The notes under the pieces are model-generated. The model searched no databases. It saw nothing but the letters and a program-made list of their open reading frames with translations, and was not told where the DNA came from. From positions 208,201,632-208,265,631 of the forward strand of contig JASDDO010000006.1 in the NCBI GenBank assembly GCA_030015575.1: 64,000 nt of DNA, given 5' to 3'. The position numbers and the translations under genes are program-made. The first letter of the stretch is position 1, and the number at the start of each line of letters is the position of its first letter. Source of the stretch: Agapanthus africanus. Lineage: Eukaryota > Streptophyta > Magnoliopsida > Asparagales > Amaryllidaceae. Positions 49,093 to 60,412 of this stretch are shown here, piece by piece.

Positions 49093-49637
49093 GTATGAAG
49101 ATATCAGTATATGTGTGCACTGGTATGAATATACAGTGTGCATGTGCGCTGGTATGAAGATATGGGTGCACTGGTGTGAATATACAGTGTGCATGTACGC
49201 AGGTATGAAGATGTCAATATATGGGTGCACTGGTATGAATATACAGTGTGCATGTGCGCAGGTATGAAGATATCAATATATGGGTGCACTGGTATGAATA
49301 TACAGTGTGCATGTGCGCAGGTATGAAGATATCAATATATGGGTGCACTGGTGTGAATATACAGTGTGCATGTACGCAGGTATGAAGATGTCAATATATG
49401 GGTGCACTGGTATGAATATACAGTGTGCATGTGCGCAGGTATGAAGATATCAATATATGGGTGCACTGGTATGAATATACAGTGTGCATGTGCACAGGTA
49501 TGAAGATATCAATATATGGGTGCACTGGTATGAATATACAGTGTGCATGTGCGCAGGTATGATGATATCAATATATGGGTGCACTGGTATGAATATACAG
49601 TGTGCATGTGCGCAGGTATGAAGATATCAATATATGA
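49093..49637 (-). repeat. 59-bp tandem array, 9 units plus a partial (G4 left LTR)
   Basis: Units contain GTATGAAGATATCAATATAT, GGTGCACTG and CAGTGTGCATGTGCGCAG. The second unit is 51 bp. Each unit is itself two similar halves that both begin GTATGAA. Confidence 0.95.
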
Positions 49638-49727
49638 CGTTATGCGGCAAATCATGACAACATCAATAAGGTAGAATCAGTATGGTATATGATTTATAGC
49701 AATCCTATAATGTGTGTGTCATGGCAA

Positions 49728-49786
49728 TCACTAACGGTGTGGGTGTAGCATATCAAATGTGCTCGTGCGACTTGAACCGTTAGTGA
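49728..49786 (-). other. Long hairpin in G4 LTR, arms of 11 bases
   Basis: Arms TCACTAACGGT and ACCGTTAGTGA pair perfectly around 37 bases. On the plus strand it is preceded by CATGGCAA exactly as in G1 and G3, where the arms are different. The right LTR copy is 57997-58055. Confidence 0.87.
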
Positions 49787-50785
49787 CAGTGCAGTGTCCT
49801 AGGCTATCATTTCTATATGCAACAATAAGGTATGCTACTACAGTTCATATGAACATCTACAATCTAATATCCTGACTCGCCCTGACGCTTAACGCCATAC
49901 GGGCGATTTCCCCGTAGATGTTAAATCTACTCACCTGGTCGTGCGCTACTCGTAGCCGACCACCTGCTTTCCTTTCGTAGCTTCGTCCGACGTACCCGCC
50001 TGCGAACCTGGAATTACACAAGAATCCATATAAGCAACCATCTCGCAAAACGTGAAATCGAAGTCAAACGATACGCTCGCGTCGCAAACTAAACACGCGT
50101 GGGTACGATACGCTAAACGTGTGCATGCGTCTAAAACTAACCCCGATACGCCGCGATACGCTGCACCATCGAACCCTCTCGCGTATCGCGCGTCTCGCGC
50201 GAACCAAATATACTAGAAATACGATATAACGTCCCAGATTCTACCCAGGCTAACAAATTACAAAACTATACATACCAATGGCCTAGAAATCACCACAGAC
50301 TCCTACCCATCCAAACAACATTCAAAACTCCCCCTGTCTGGCCGCAATTTGCGGCCAGAATGTGAAAATTGGCGGCCTCGTATTGGGGTGGGGGTCTCGG
50401 GCTTTGGTGGTGTGGTCAATACCCTATATACAAGCTCCAGTTTCCTCAATTTCAATCTGAACCACTCAGGACTATAGCAGATCACAGAAATCCAAAAAGT
50501 TCACTTAAAAACACTAAATTTGCACAAATTGAAACCTTATGGTATTTTGGTGAAATCTGGGGTATAACTGGGTTTACATGGCCTTAATAACACCTAATTA
50601 GGCTAGATTAACTAACACTAACAGCACTAACCCATAAGTTCACACAAATCACTATTTCAAGCACAAAACTCACTTTTTATGCAAACCGAAGCTAAACTAC
50701 GCATACGTTAAACAAACAAGAAGTTGGGCTCGGATTCTATACCTTACAAGACCCTAGGTGCAAGGAGGAAGGAGGTGGAGAAGCT

Positions 50786-50935
50786 GGGGAGTGCTGCTGC
50801 AGCTGCTGGGGGCTGCTGCTGCTGCCACTGCCTGCTGCTGCTGCTACTGCTGCTTGTGCTGCTGTGGCTGCTGCTTCCTCTGTTGCTGCTGCCGCCTCTC
50901 TCTCTCTCTCTCAGTTGAGTGTGTGTGTGTGAGTG
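50786..50935 (-). repeat. CTG, CT and GT microsatellites in G4 left LTR
   Basis: An interrupted CTG-triplet run of about 110 bp is followed by CT and GT runs. The right LTR equivalent (59060-59217) has extra CTG/TTG triplets, so the tract changes length quickly. Confidence 0.92.
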
Positions 50936-51352
50936 TTGTGGGGAAAAATGATCAAGGAAATGAGGCCCCGAGTCAAAAGACCCCTCTCTCTCCCTCTCTC
51001 TTTCCTCAATTAATGAGCATGGCTCAACCATGAAGCCCATACTCATTCTCTCTCACCAAGTCAACAAAAGGAAAAAGAAATTCAAATAACAAATACACAA
51101 AAAAAAATGCCCAATTAAAACCCATAACACTTAATACAAATAGGTTAACCCATCATGTTAGCTAATCATGGTTTAAACCCCAAATCCTAACCCTAGGTAA
51201 CATGCACAAGTGTGTGTGTGCCTAGATAAATCCTAATAAAATATTCATTAATTAGAATAAATTATCAGAAACTTAATTTGGTAAACTTTTTACCAAAACT
51301 ATCTATTAAAATATAATTAACCCCTAAACACGACCTGAGGTGTTACAATCTT

Positions 51353-51364
51353 CCCCCCTTAAAG
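51353..51364 (-). promoter_or_regulatory. G4 polypurine tract
   Basis: In sense CTTTAAGGGGGGAAGAT directly before TGTAAC; the upstream GGGGACGAATTTT box is shared with G1-G3. Confidence 0.9.
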
Positions 51365-51404
51365 AAAATTCGTCCCCGAATTTTAAAATACAAGGCTACG
51401 CATA

Positions 51405-51553
51405 CCTCCAGAGAGATGAGGGAACTTCTTCCGCATCTCGCCCTCAGCCTCCCAAGTGATCTCCTTACCATTTGGGATGCACCAAAATACCTCCTCTGTT
51501 GGCAAGACCCTCGATCGAAGCTTCTTCACCTGCCGGTCCATCATTACGACTGG
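51405..51553 (-). pseudogene. G4 chromodomain-like end of pol (Gypsy chromovirus)
   Basis: One minus-strand frame reads DRQVKKLRSRVLPTEEVFW and EITWEAEGEMRKKFPHL. This matches the C-terminal chromodomain-type end of chromovirus integrase, whose usual form is DRrvrxLRnkxIPLVKVLW...EATWExExEMRxKYPhLF. Such domains can steer integration to marked chromatin. It lies 41 bp before the purine tract, the expected place. The neighbouring sequence up to 54169 gave no further recognisable domain by eye; the element is broken. Confidence 0.85.
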
Positions 51554-54169
51554 CTATTTGGTGACGAAGGATCATGATTGAACTAAATGGTCTGGCGCTG
51601 ATTCCAATGAGGAAGGTCATGAAGGTAATTGCAAAGTATCGACGTAGGAAATACGGGGTGAACACTCAATAATCTGGGTGGAAGTGCCCAACTTAAGGCA
51701 ACGAACCAACTCGCCTTAGGGATCCTAAAAGACTCACTATCCTGGAAGGCTTCCCAAAACTCAACATGTCAATTTTCGGAAATCTCCATGGGAATACATG
51801 ATCTGCTATTGAGAACTCGAATCTGCGACCTTCTTGGTCAGCAGCTGATCTCTATCCGCAACAAACCGATATCATCCTGACCCAAAACAACCCGGTCATT
51901 TCCGAAATTTCTAAACTAGTTGAGATCCAAAAATCCTACAACACGGAGTTAGGAAAACAGACTAGTGATCGACAAAACCTATCCTCTAATCCTAAAGGTT
52001 ACCAATTGGAGTGTCTCCTGATAACTGCCATCAAAGGAGAACCTTGATCGATGGTAACGACGATCCCCAACTGTCAACAACAATTTCTACACAAGCACGA
52101 CTTAACAGTAACAACTGAGCAGACTGAGTACCACCGGATGATAACATCCGAATGGAGTCACATCCTGACAACTCCTGGGTGGACACCATAACGAATTTTT
52201 GGGAAATCTGCTCTCGTTCCCTCTTCGTAACGGTTAAGGTTGCAACTCTCCATCCGGTCTCAGTTGCTCAACACAAACACACAACAAGACATACACCTTG
52301 AAATGAATCCCAAGACTTCTTGTTCTGTCCCTGCCCACCCGTAACTACCTTACAAGTTACGTTAACAGTTGGTGGGGCTTGAATGAGTACAGAGAGTTGA
52401 CCGATGTGCCTGCCCTAGGATTCCTCGTCTCTTCCCTATAATTTTAGGTATACAAGTGTCTCTCTAGCCTAGCACACCCTTGCCACAAGTCAAGGATTCC
52501 AAAACATTACCCAGCCGGGTAGGCTCCAATATCCCTGACGAACGAACGTCGGCGGCCAGTGCCTCGCGAAAGCGATTTAAGCAAAAGTGGTCGGGCGCGG
52601 ACATGAGCAAGCTGTCTCCTCCGAAGAGACAAACTTATGCCGTACTCAACGGTCGCACAAGAACTGTGAGTCTGCGGAGGATTATCACAACAATCAAATT
52701 CCGCCGCCGGAAGAGGTACCTTTTAACTCTGGTGGCCCGCGAAAATCTGACACGACTCTCAAACAAGTGGTGTCTCTAACCTCCAACGCACAACCATCGC
52801 GGCCATCTCCAGACCAGGAGTGGGATATCCTTCTCGTACTTCCTCCAAATGTATGGAAGCAAAAGCGATAACTCTATGGTGTCACCTCAGTACACCTTCG
52901 AGTCCTACTCACGAAACATCACAGTTAAACCACAAGGTCGCCCGAACCAAAGGCAAAGAAAGAGCCGATGCAGTTGTTAACCTAGTCTTCAACTGCTGAA
53001 ACTCCGAACGCAAGCCTTAGCCCAGAAAAAGAAACCTCCAATCTGGTCAACTTAGTCCACGGGCGGCATTATGCTAGCAATCCTGTAAGAGACGGCGGTA
53101 GCACCTGCTAAGCCAAAGTATGCGGACCTCCGTCCCGCTCACTAATTTGGGCCTAAGCTGCATGGCCACGATCATCCTCAAAACCATGCCAAGTCGCCTC
53201 CGCAACTACAAGACCTAGGAGTCAACACGAACAAGCTTGAAATGAACACTACGAGAATCTGGCAAACCACTGGGGCTCTCCCAGTATCCATAAAACAATC
53301 CTCGAGTGCTACTCCTAGCCCTCCCGACACACTAAAAAGACCAGGTTTGTCGCAAATAACACAACAATAACTAGTCGAGGATCGGCCCGAAGAAAACCGG
53401 TTCATCACACCTACGAATGCTGCTAGAGCATTGGTGAGTCCGGTGACACACCCTAAACATACATAGCCCGTAGCACGCACAAGGCAGTCTTCGGAATATC
53501 ATCACTCCGGACCCGCAACAATGATGACCGGCTCCTTAACCCACTTAGACAAAGTCTCGCACTCTGGTGCTGATCGAAGAGATCGTCAATGCGAGGTACA
53601 TGATACTTATCCGCACCGTAGGCTGATTCAAAGACGATCAATCAACACATCCTCACGCTGTCGTTCCCTTCTGGACGCCAGAAATAGGAGCTTCCTAAAT
53701 GCGAAACACTCGAAAGCACAAACTCCCTCAACAACAACTCCGCAGCAGATCCTTAGCTCCTTAGACTACGCCGGCTCATCCTGGAATGACGTCAGAAAAT
53801 TCTCACACGAAAGAAAACTGGTCCAACAAACCAACTGTGGCTACAGCATCACGAAAAACGCCAAGAATCCACGACATCTCCTCGGAGCCGACTAGCGAAC
53901 AGGGCTGAATTCAAGCTGTAAGAGGCGGCACCACTATCCACCTGCACAACAAGAGTTGACTTGCCCGGAACAACAAAACCCAACTGTTTCCTAACGATAG
54001 CCCACAACGCCTAACACGTAGCTAACCAGTCCGTGCCCAGGAGATCGCCAAATCCAACATCTCTATCTCCTATCTGATCGGCACACGACCGAGGTACGTG
54101 TTGCACAACAAAGGGTTGCTGACGGAAGTAACACAACAAACGGCTAATCTACCCAGCACGACTCTCGCC
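51554..54169 (-). other. G4 interior between gag and chromodomain pieces, nothing recognised
   Basis: Only short frames in all six readings. By position this should be protease-to-integrase coding sequence, but I recognise no RT or integrase motif. Plus-strand frames at 52480-52871 and 53521-53895 look like chance. Confidence 0.6.
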
Positions 54170-54889
54170 CTAAACTCGGCACGATGTGGGAAAACATACG
54201 AGTGCAACAAAAGAACATACTGAAAGAGTACCTGAAACTACAGCATTGGGTGCCGGAACATCCGGATGAGTCGAAGCGAAAACTTGGGCCTGTCCTTCAT
54301 CTGCGACAGATCGAACTCCTCCTCTACTAGCCTGACCCCTCTGTGCAAACCCTCCGCGTCCACGACGTCTCAAAATACGGCCCTGACGTGCTGTGAAGGA
54401 ACACTGCCTGATGAGGTGTTGAAGGCTTCCGCATCGTAAACACCTACGCACTGAATGCTGCCCTGCCTGGGGATGGAAGCCAAACGACTGTCCTCGTCCT
54501 AAGCCGCTGCTCTGGGCTGGTACACCAGTACTATTTCGCAACTGCTCCGGAACTCTCACGGTCTCTGGAAGACGTGTCTCGTAAACGGGGGCTGCCTCCA
54601 CCGGTGCTGTATATGGGACGGAATACTGCATGATGATCGCAAGGAACAACTGGGTAACTGGGGTGGTAACCATCTGTCGCTGCGCTCGAACGACCTCTAC
54701 CAATGAGCTCATCGTCTGGCGCAAGCTCTGCATCTCTTCCACTAGTCTAGCGATCTGATCTGTCGTAGGAGGAACAACCTGTCCTGGTACAACATGGGTA
54801 CTACTCGGACCAGTCCTCGTCTCAGATAAATCAACTCGAACTTTGGCTCTCCCGGCCTCTCTCTGCACCCTCGTAGTCCTTGGCGGCAT
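54170..54889 (-). pseudogene. G4 gag-like frame with zinc knuckle
   Basis: A 239-codon minus-strand frame beginning MPPRTTRVQREAGRAK. Residues 41-75 (DQIARLVEEMQSLRQTMSSL) are a likely short coiled coil. C150, C153, H158 and C163 form the CX2CX4HX4C nucleic-acid-binding knuckle typical of Gag, followed by an Arg/Gly-rich stretch (GRILRRRGRGGFAQRGQASR). 'NAVVSGTLSVCSFVALVCF' near 212-230 resembles the start of chromovirus protease (VVSGTLSL...ARVLFDTG). It begins about 220 bp inside the primer site, as gag should. In an active element Gag forms the particle; here it is a fossil. Confidence 0.88.
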
Positions 54890-55106
54890 AGTGGTTGGAA
54901 GGAAGGTAGGATTCGATGAGGATACGAAAATCGAATCGCAAGGATGTATACTATCATGAAGGAAATTTAATCAATAAGTCCTAAGGTCGCTTAGGCGGTG
55001 TACCGTGTCGTGAGTATGCCGCGGAACATACGCACGCTACGCCACTCTGCTGCATCTACCTACTCCATCATACCAGGGTCATCCTACACTCCGAAGGTAA
55101 AACCAA

Positions 55107-55120
55107 CGCTCTGATACCAA
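55107..55120 (-). promoter_or_regulatory. G4 primer binding site
   Basis: In sense TTGGTATCAGAGCG, complementary to initiator-Met tRNA, three bases from the 5' LTR. Confidence 0.93.
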
Positions 55121-55807
55121 CTTTGTCACGACCCAGAGTTTGGCCCGTGACCGGCACTTAACCACGTAACGTCAACAGGCGTAACGCGACTAAGTAAGCC
55201 GAAAACCCAGAAATCAAACCAGTAAAAGTATAGAGTGTTGTAAGCATTTAATAGAACAAATTACCAAGATGACAATATATGTCGCCGTAGCGAAGGAAAT
55301 GAGCAACAAGTGGGAAACATCACAGATAGAATGAACAGCATGAGTAATGTCGGCTCACAACGAGCTCGACGCCAGAATCCAAAATAATATACATCGTCCT
55401 TACAACTGGTCTCTAAGTCAATACATAAGTGGTAGATGGAGAGTACTAGATACAACAATGTACATAACTGAAAGATAACCAGATACCGTACAAAACCCAC
55501 CTATCAGCAAAAGAGCTAGTACACCAACTGTAGGGGTATCTGTGTCAAAAGATGTAAGAACGCAGCCTGCCGCGACTACTCCGAAGGGCCACCTGCAAAC
55601 ACTGTGGCACAACGGGGGTGAGTTGCCAACTCGTGAATAGAAGATAACATATAAAGGTAATCGCGAGTATGCACGTGCTACTATACTCTAACCTATATCA
55701 ACAAATATCATCTATATGATGAACTGGATGCTCAAGCATGCAACAAGTGCGACCTAATAACATCTCCGTGTAATGAGCAAGAATTGTGATGATCATGCCT
55801 AGCAATG

Positions 55808-56605
55808 CAATCCAACAACCCTATGTAGAATGAACAGGGTATGCAATGATCAGGTATAGCAATGCAATCTAACAACCCTATATAGAATGAGCAGGGTATG
55901 CAATGATCAAGTATAGCAATGCAATCTAATAACCCTATATAGAATGAGCAGGGTATGCAATGATCAGGTATAGCATTGCAATCTAACAACCCTATATAGA
56001 ATGAACAGGGTATACAATGATCAGGTATAGCAATGCAATCTAACAACCCTATATAGAATGAACAGGGTATGCAATGATCAGGTATAGCAATGCAATCTAA
56101 CAACCCTATATAGAATGAACAGGGTATGCAATGATCAGGTATAGCAATGCAATCTAACAACCCTATATAGAATGAACAGGGTATGCAATGATCAGGTATA
56201 GCAATGCAATCTAACAACCCTATATAGAATGAGCAGGGTATGCAATGATCAAGTATAGCAATGCAATCTTATAACCCTATATAGAATGAGCAGGGTATGC
56301 AATGATCAGGTATAGCATTGCAATCTAACAACCCTATATAGAATGAACAGGGTATGCAATGATCAGGTATAGCAATGCAATCTAACAACCCTATATAGAA
56401 TGAACAGGGTATGCAATGATCAGGTATAGCAATGCAATCTAACAACCCTATATAGAATGAACAGGGTATGCAATGATCAGGTATAGCAATGCAATCTAAC
56501 AACCCTATATAGAATGAACAGGGTATGCAATGATCAGGTATAGCAATGCAATCTAACAACCCTATATAGAATGAGCAGGGTATGCAATGATCAAGTATAG
56601 CAATG
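55808..56605 (-). repeat. 57-bp tandem array, 14 units (G4 right LTR)
   Basis: Fourteen 57-bp units. Variant bases show the order A B C D D D D B C D D D D B, against A B C D D D D D B in the left LTR, so a block of about six units was duplicated. Confidence 0.94.
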
Positions 56606-57302
56606 CAATCTTTATCAGGTATAACAGATACAGGATGAGATATCAATAACTACATACTGAGCGTGGGAAATATAACATCTACACGGAATATCATCGTGGA
56701 AAGTATAATCGATACCCATCTATGTACCCAAATCCCAATACTACTCAGGCGTCGTCATCCTCCTCAGTCCTCCAATCCTGTAAATCTCATAACCGTGAGT
56801 GCCCAACATCGGCACCCAAAATATCAAGAAATACTCGTACCAAGCATCGACACGCAAAACCTCCTGTATAGGGCATCCGTCAGTCCGGATATGCCCACGG
56901 GCTCTGTCTGCGGTATTGGCCCTCGGCCCCGGCAGTACGAATCGTCCAGTATCCCTCCATAGACTCTGGTCGGTATCCTCCGGATAACCGCCAGGTACAA
57001 CCAATCACAGGTAGGTAGTAATCCCTCCGCCGGGCTCACCGTCTAACCAATACGAGTCTTCTCGTCCCGGGGTACCGTACCGGGTCCACCATGTACCCGT
57101 AATCGGTGCCTACCTCTCCTCGAATCGGGTATACTCACACAAGCTCTCTAGAACCGAGAAAACTCATGGTGGACGCACTAAAATATCATATCAAGGAAAT
57201 CCGGGTTTTTAAATAATTAACTATACTCTTTGAAATATCCACGGTTTCCCAAATCCAGAAATTTACATGAAAACAACATATCTCAATGTGTAATCTAAGC
57301 AA

Positions 57303-57901
57303 GTATGAAGATATCAGTATATGTGTGCACTGGTATGAATATACAGTGTGCATGTGCGCAGGTATGAAGATATGGGTGCACTGGTGTGAATATACAGTGT
57401 GCATGTACGCAGGTATGAAGATGTCAATATATGGGTTCACTAGTGTGAATATACAGTGTGCATGTACGCAGGTATGAAGATGTCAATATATGGGTGCACT
57501 GGTATGAATATACAGTGTGCATGTGCGCAGGTATGAAAATATCAATATATGGGTGCACCGGTATGAATATACAGTGTGCATGTGCGCAGGTATGAAGATA
57601 TCAATATATGGGTGTACTGGTGTGAATATACAGTGTGCATGTACGCAGGTATGAAGATGTCAATATATGGGTGCACTGGTATGAATATACAGTGTGCATG
57701 TGCGCAGGTATGAAGATATCAATATATGGGTGCACTGGTATGAATATACAGTGTGCATGTGCGCAGGTATGAAGATATCAATATATGGGTGCACTGGTAT
57801 GAATATACAGTGTGCATGTGCGCATGTATGATGATATCAATATATGGGTGCACTGGTATGAATATACAGTGTGCATGTGCGCAGGTATGAAGATATCAAT
57901 A
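57303..57901 (-). repeat. 59-bp tandem array, 10 units plus a partial (G4 right LTR)
   Basis: Same unit as 49093-49637, with one more copy; again the second unit is 51 bp. Confidence 0.93.
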
Positions 57902-59524
57902 TATGACGTTAAGCGGCAAATCATGACAACATCAATAAGGTAGAATCAGTATGGTATATGATTTATAGCAATCCTATAATGTGAGTGTCATGGCAATCAC
58001 TAACGGTGTGGGTGTAGCATATCAAATGTGCTCGTGCGACTTGAACCGTTAGTGACAGTGCAGTGTCGTAGGCTATCATTTCTATATGCAACAATAAGGT
58101 ATGCTACTACAGTTCATATGAACATCTACAATCTAATATCCTGACTCGCCCTGACGCTTAACGCCATACGGGCGATTTCCCCGTAGATGTTAAATCTACT
58201 CACCTGGTCGTGCGCTACTCGTAGCCGACCACCTGCTTCCCTTTCGTAGCTTCGTCCGACGTACCCGCCTGCGAACCTGGAATTACACAAGAATCCATAT
58301 AAGCAACCATCTCGCAAAACGTGAAATCGAAGTCAAACGATACGCTCGCGTCGCAAACTAAACACGCGTGGGTACGATACGCTAAACGTGTGCACGCGTC
58401 TAAAACTAACCCCGATACGCCGCGATACGCTGCACCATCGAACCCTCTCGCGTATCGCGTGTCTCGCGCGAACCAAACGTACTAGAAATACGATATAACG
58501 TTCCAGATTCTACCCAGGCTAACAAATAACAAAACTATACATACCAATGGCCTAGAAATCACCACAGACTCCTACCCATCCAAACAACATTCAAAACTCC
58601 CCCTGTCTGGCCGCAATTTGCGGCCAGAATGTGAAAATTGGCGGCCTCGTATTGGGGTGGGGGTCTCGGGCTTTGGTGGTGTGGTCAATACCCTATATAC
58701 AAGCTCCAGTTTCCTCAATTTCAATCTGAACCACTCAGGACTATAGCAGATCACAGAAATCCAAAAAGTTCACTTAAAAACACTAAATTTGCACAAATTG
58801 AAACCTTATGGTATTTTGGTGAAATCTGGGGTATAACTGGGTTTACATGGCCTTAATAACACCTAATTAGGCTAGATTAACTAACACGAACAGCACTAAC
58901 CGATAAGTTCACACAAATCACTATTTCAAGCACAAAACTCACTTTTTATGTAAACCGAAGATAAACTACGCATACGTTAAACAAACAAGAAGTTAGGCTC
59001 GGATTCTATACCTTACAAGACCCTAGGTGCAAGGAGGAAGGAGGTGGAGAAGCTGGGGAGTGCTGCTGCAGCTGCTGGGGGCTGCTGTTGGTGTTGCTGC
59101 TGCTGCCACTGCCTGCTGCTGCTGCTACTGCTGCTTGTGCTGCTGTGGCTGCTGCTTCCTCTGTTGCTGCTGCTGCTTCTCTCTCTCTCTCTCTCAGTTG
59201 AGTGTGTGTCTGTGAGTGTTGTGGGGAAAAATGATCAAGGAAATGAGGCCCCAAGTCAAAATACCCCTCTCTCTCCCTCTCTCTTTCCTCAATTAATGAG
59301 CACGGCTCAACCATGAAGCCCATACTCATTCTCTCTCACCAAGTCAACAAAAGGAAAAAGAAATTCAAATAACAAATACACACAAAAAAAATGCCCAATT
59401 AAAACCCATAACACTTAATACAAATAGGTTAACCCATCATGCTAGCTAATCATGGTTTAAACCCCAAATCCTAACCCTAGGTAACATGCACAAGTGTGTG
59501 TGTGCCTAGATAAATCCTAATAAA

Positions 59525-59738
59525 ATATTCATTAATTAGAATAAATTATCAGAAACTTAATTTGGTAAACTTTTTACCAAAACTATTTATTAAAATATAA
59601 TTAACCCCTAAACACGACCTGAGGTGTTACAATATTCATTAATTAGAATAAATTATCAGAAACTTAATTTGGTAAACTTTTTACCAAAACTATCTATTAA
59701 AATATAATTAACCCTTAAACACGACCTGAGGTGTTAAA
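59525..59738 (-). repeat. 107-bp tandem duplication of the G4 LTR end
   Basis: 59525-59631 and 59632-59738 are nearly identical (ATATTCATTAATTAG ... CGACCTGAGGTGTTA). Confidence 0.96.
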
Positions 59739-59743
59739 GGTAG

Positions 59744-60412
59744 GTTGTACATCGACAGTCCTCTCACAACAGGCAACCTCTAACAGTGGCCCGATCATCC
59801 GGTGCAAAACCAAACACTCGCCTGAACAGAAGGTCACAACATAACACTACATCGAGACGTTCCCATGTCACCAGAAAACACAAAGGTCAGCCCTAGTACC
59901 AGACGAGCTCGCCCTGACCGCAACACTAGCAGCAGCCCAAACTGCGCTCAAACCATGGTGATAGGAACCTCAATCGAGTATCGAAGAGAGCAGATCAATG
60001 GACAGAAAGGAAACGACAGATCCAGAATGGATACATGATCATAAGAAGAAACAGCATCAATGAGAGTATGATCATGGAAACGAATAGAATCAAGGATCTT
60101 AAATGGATGTATAATCATGGGTATGAAGAGAATCATAGATCTCCAAATATGTAAATCCTAAGGTTTCTTAAGTGTAGTATCGTATCGTAAATATGCCGCG
60201 GAACATAAGTACGGTACGTCACTCTACTCAAGCTACCTACTCCATCAATCAGGGTCAGCCTATGAAACGAATGTTCGGGTCTAATACCCTCCCGTTCGAG
60301 TCTAAGTTTCGTAAGGTCAAGCCTAGATTCCGAAACACATACCCGCCCTAGACTCCGCATAGTCAAACATAGACTCAAACCAAGGTTAAACCTAGTGCTC
60401 TGATACCAACTT
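59744..60412 (-). mobile_element. G3 interior, right (gag-side) part, and primer site
   Basis: Continues G3 after G4 and aligns with G1 8840-9508. The primer site is at 60397-60409 (in sense TTGGTATCAGAGC). No protein domain seen. Confidence 0.88.

Larger units (their letters stand above)
47669..49934 (-). other. Candidate intron inside G4 left LTR
   Basis: In sense CAG|GTGAGT (49934) and TTTGCAG|GT (47669) are 2266 nt apart; in the right LTR they are at 58203 and 55593. Both tandem arrays lie inside it, which would remove them from a spliced leader. Inferred from motifs conserved in G1-G4. Confidence 0.5.
47200..51347 (-). repeat. G4 left (3') LTR, 4148 bp
   Basis: Starts TGTCACGACCC and ends GTTACA on the plus strand. 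It contains a 57-bp tandem array (47883-48395), a 59-bp array (49093-49637), a long hairpin (49728-49786), the palindrome 50337-50359 and a CTG/CT/GT microsatellite (50786-50935). Confidence 0.95.
47200..59738 (-). mobile_element. G4, Tekay/Del-like Gypsy chromovirus, complete in length (12.5 kb), broken
   Basis: G4 has two LTRs (47200-51347 and 55124-59631, the latter with a 107-bp extra terminal copy to 59738), a primer site at 55107-55120, a purine tract at 51353-51364 and a perfect 5-bp target duplication. Its interior of 3.8 kb holds a gag frame with a zinc knuckle and a chromodomain-like C-terminal piece, which places it with chromoviruses, closest to Tekay/Del. LTRs differ by about 1% outside the tandem arrays, so it is young. 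Most of pol cannot be recognised and the element is broken. Confidence 0.93.
55124..59738 (-). repeat. G4 right (5') LTR with 107-bp extra terminal copy
   Basis: The first LTR end (GTTACA) is at 59631; a second copy of the last 107 bp follows at 59632-59738 and only then comes the target duplication. The LTR is otherwise equal to the left one apart from array lengths and about 1% substitutions. The candidate intron is 55593-58203. Confidence 0.93.
47195..59743. repeat. Target-site duplication GGTAG around G4
   Basis: GGTAG at 47195-47199 and 59739-59743. The homologous uninterrupted place in G1 (near 8830) has the word once, in CTGAGGTATGCTGTACATC. Confidence 0.88.

Noticed and set aside
50724-51046. 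Leu/Cys-rich and Ser-rich frames
   Set aside because: Products of the CTG, CT and GT microsatellites in the G4 LTR; the same near 59006-59329.
54170-54889. Host CCHC zinc-finger gene
   Set aside because: The frame lies next to the G4 primer site, has Gag layout and leads into a protease-like start, so it belongs to G4.
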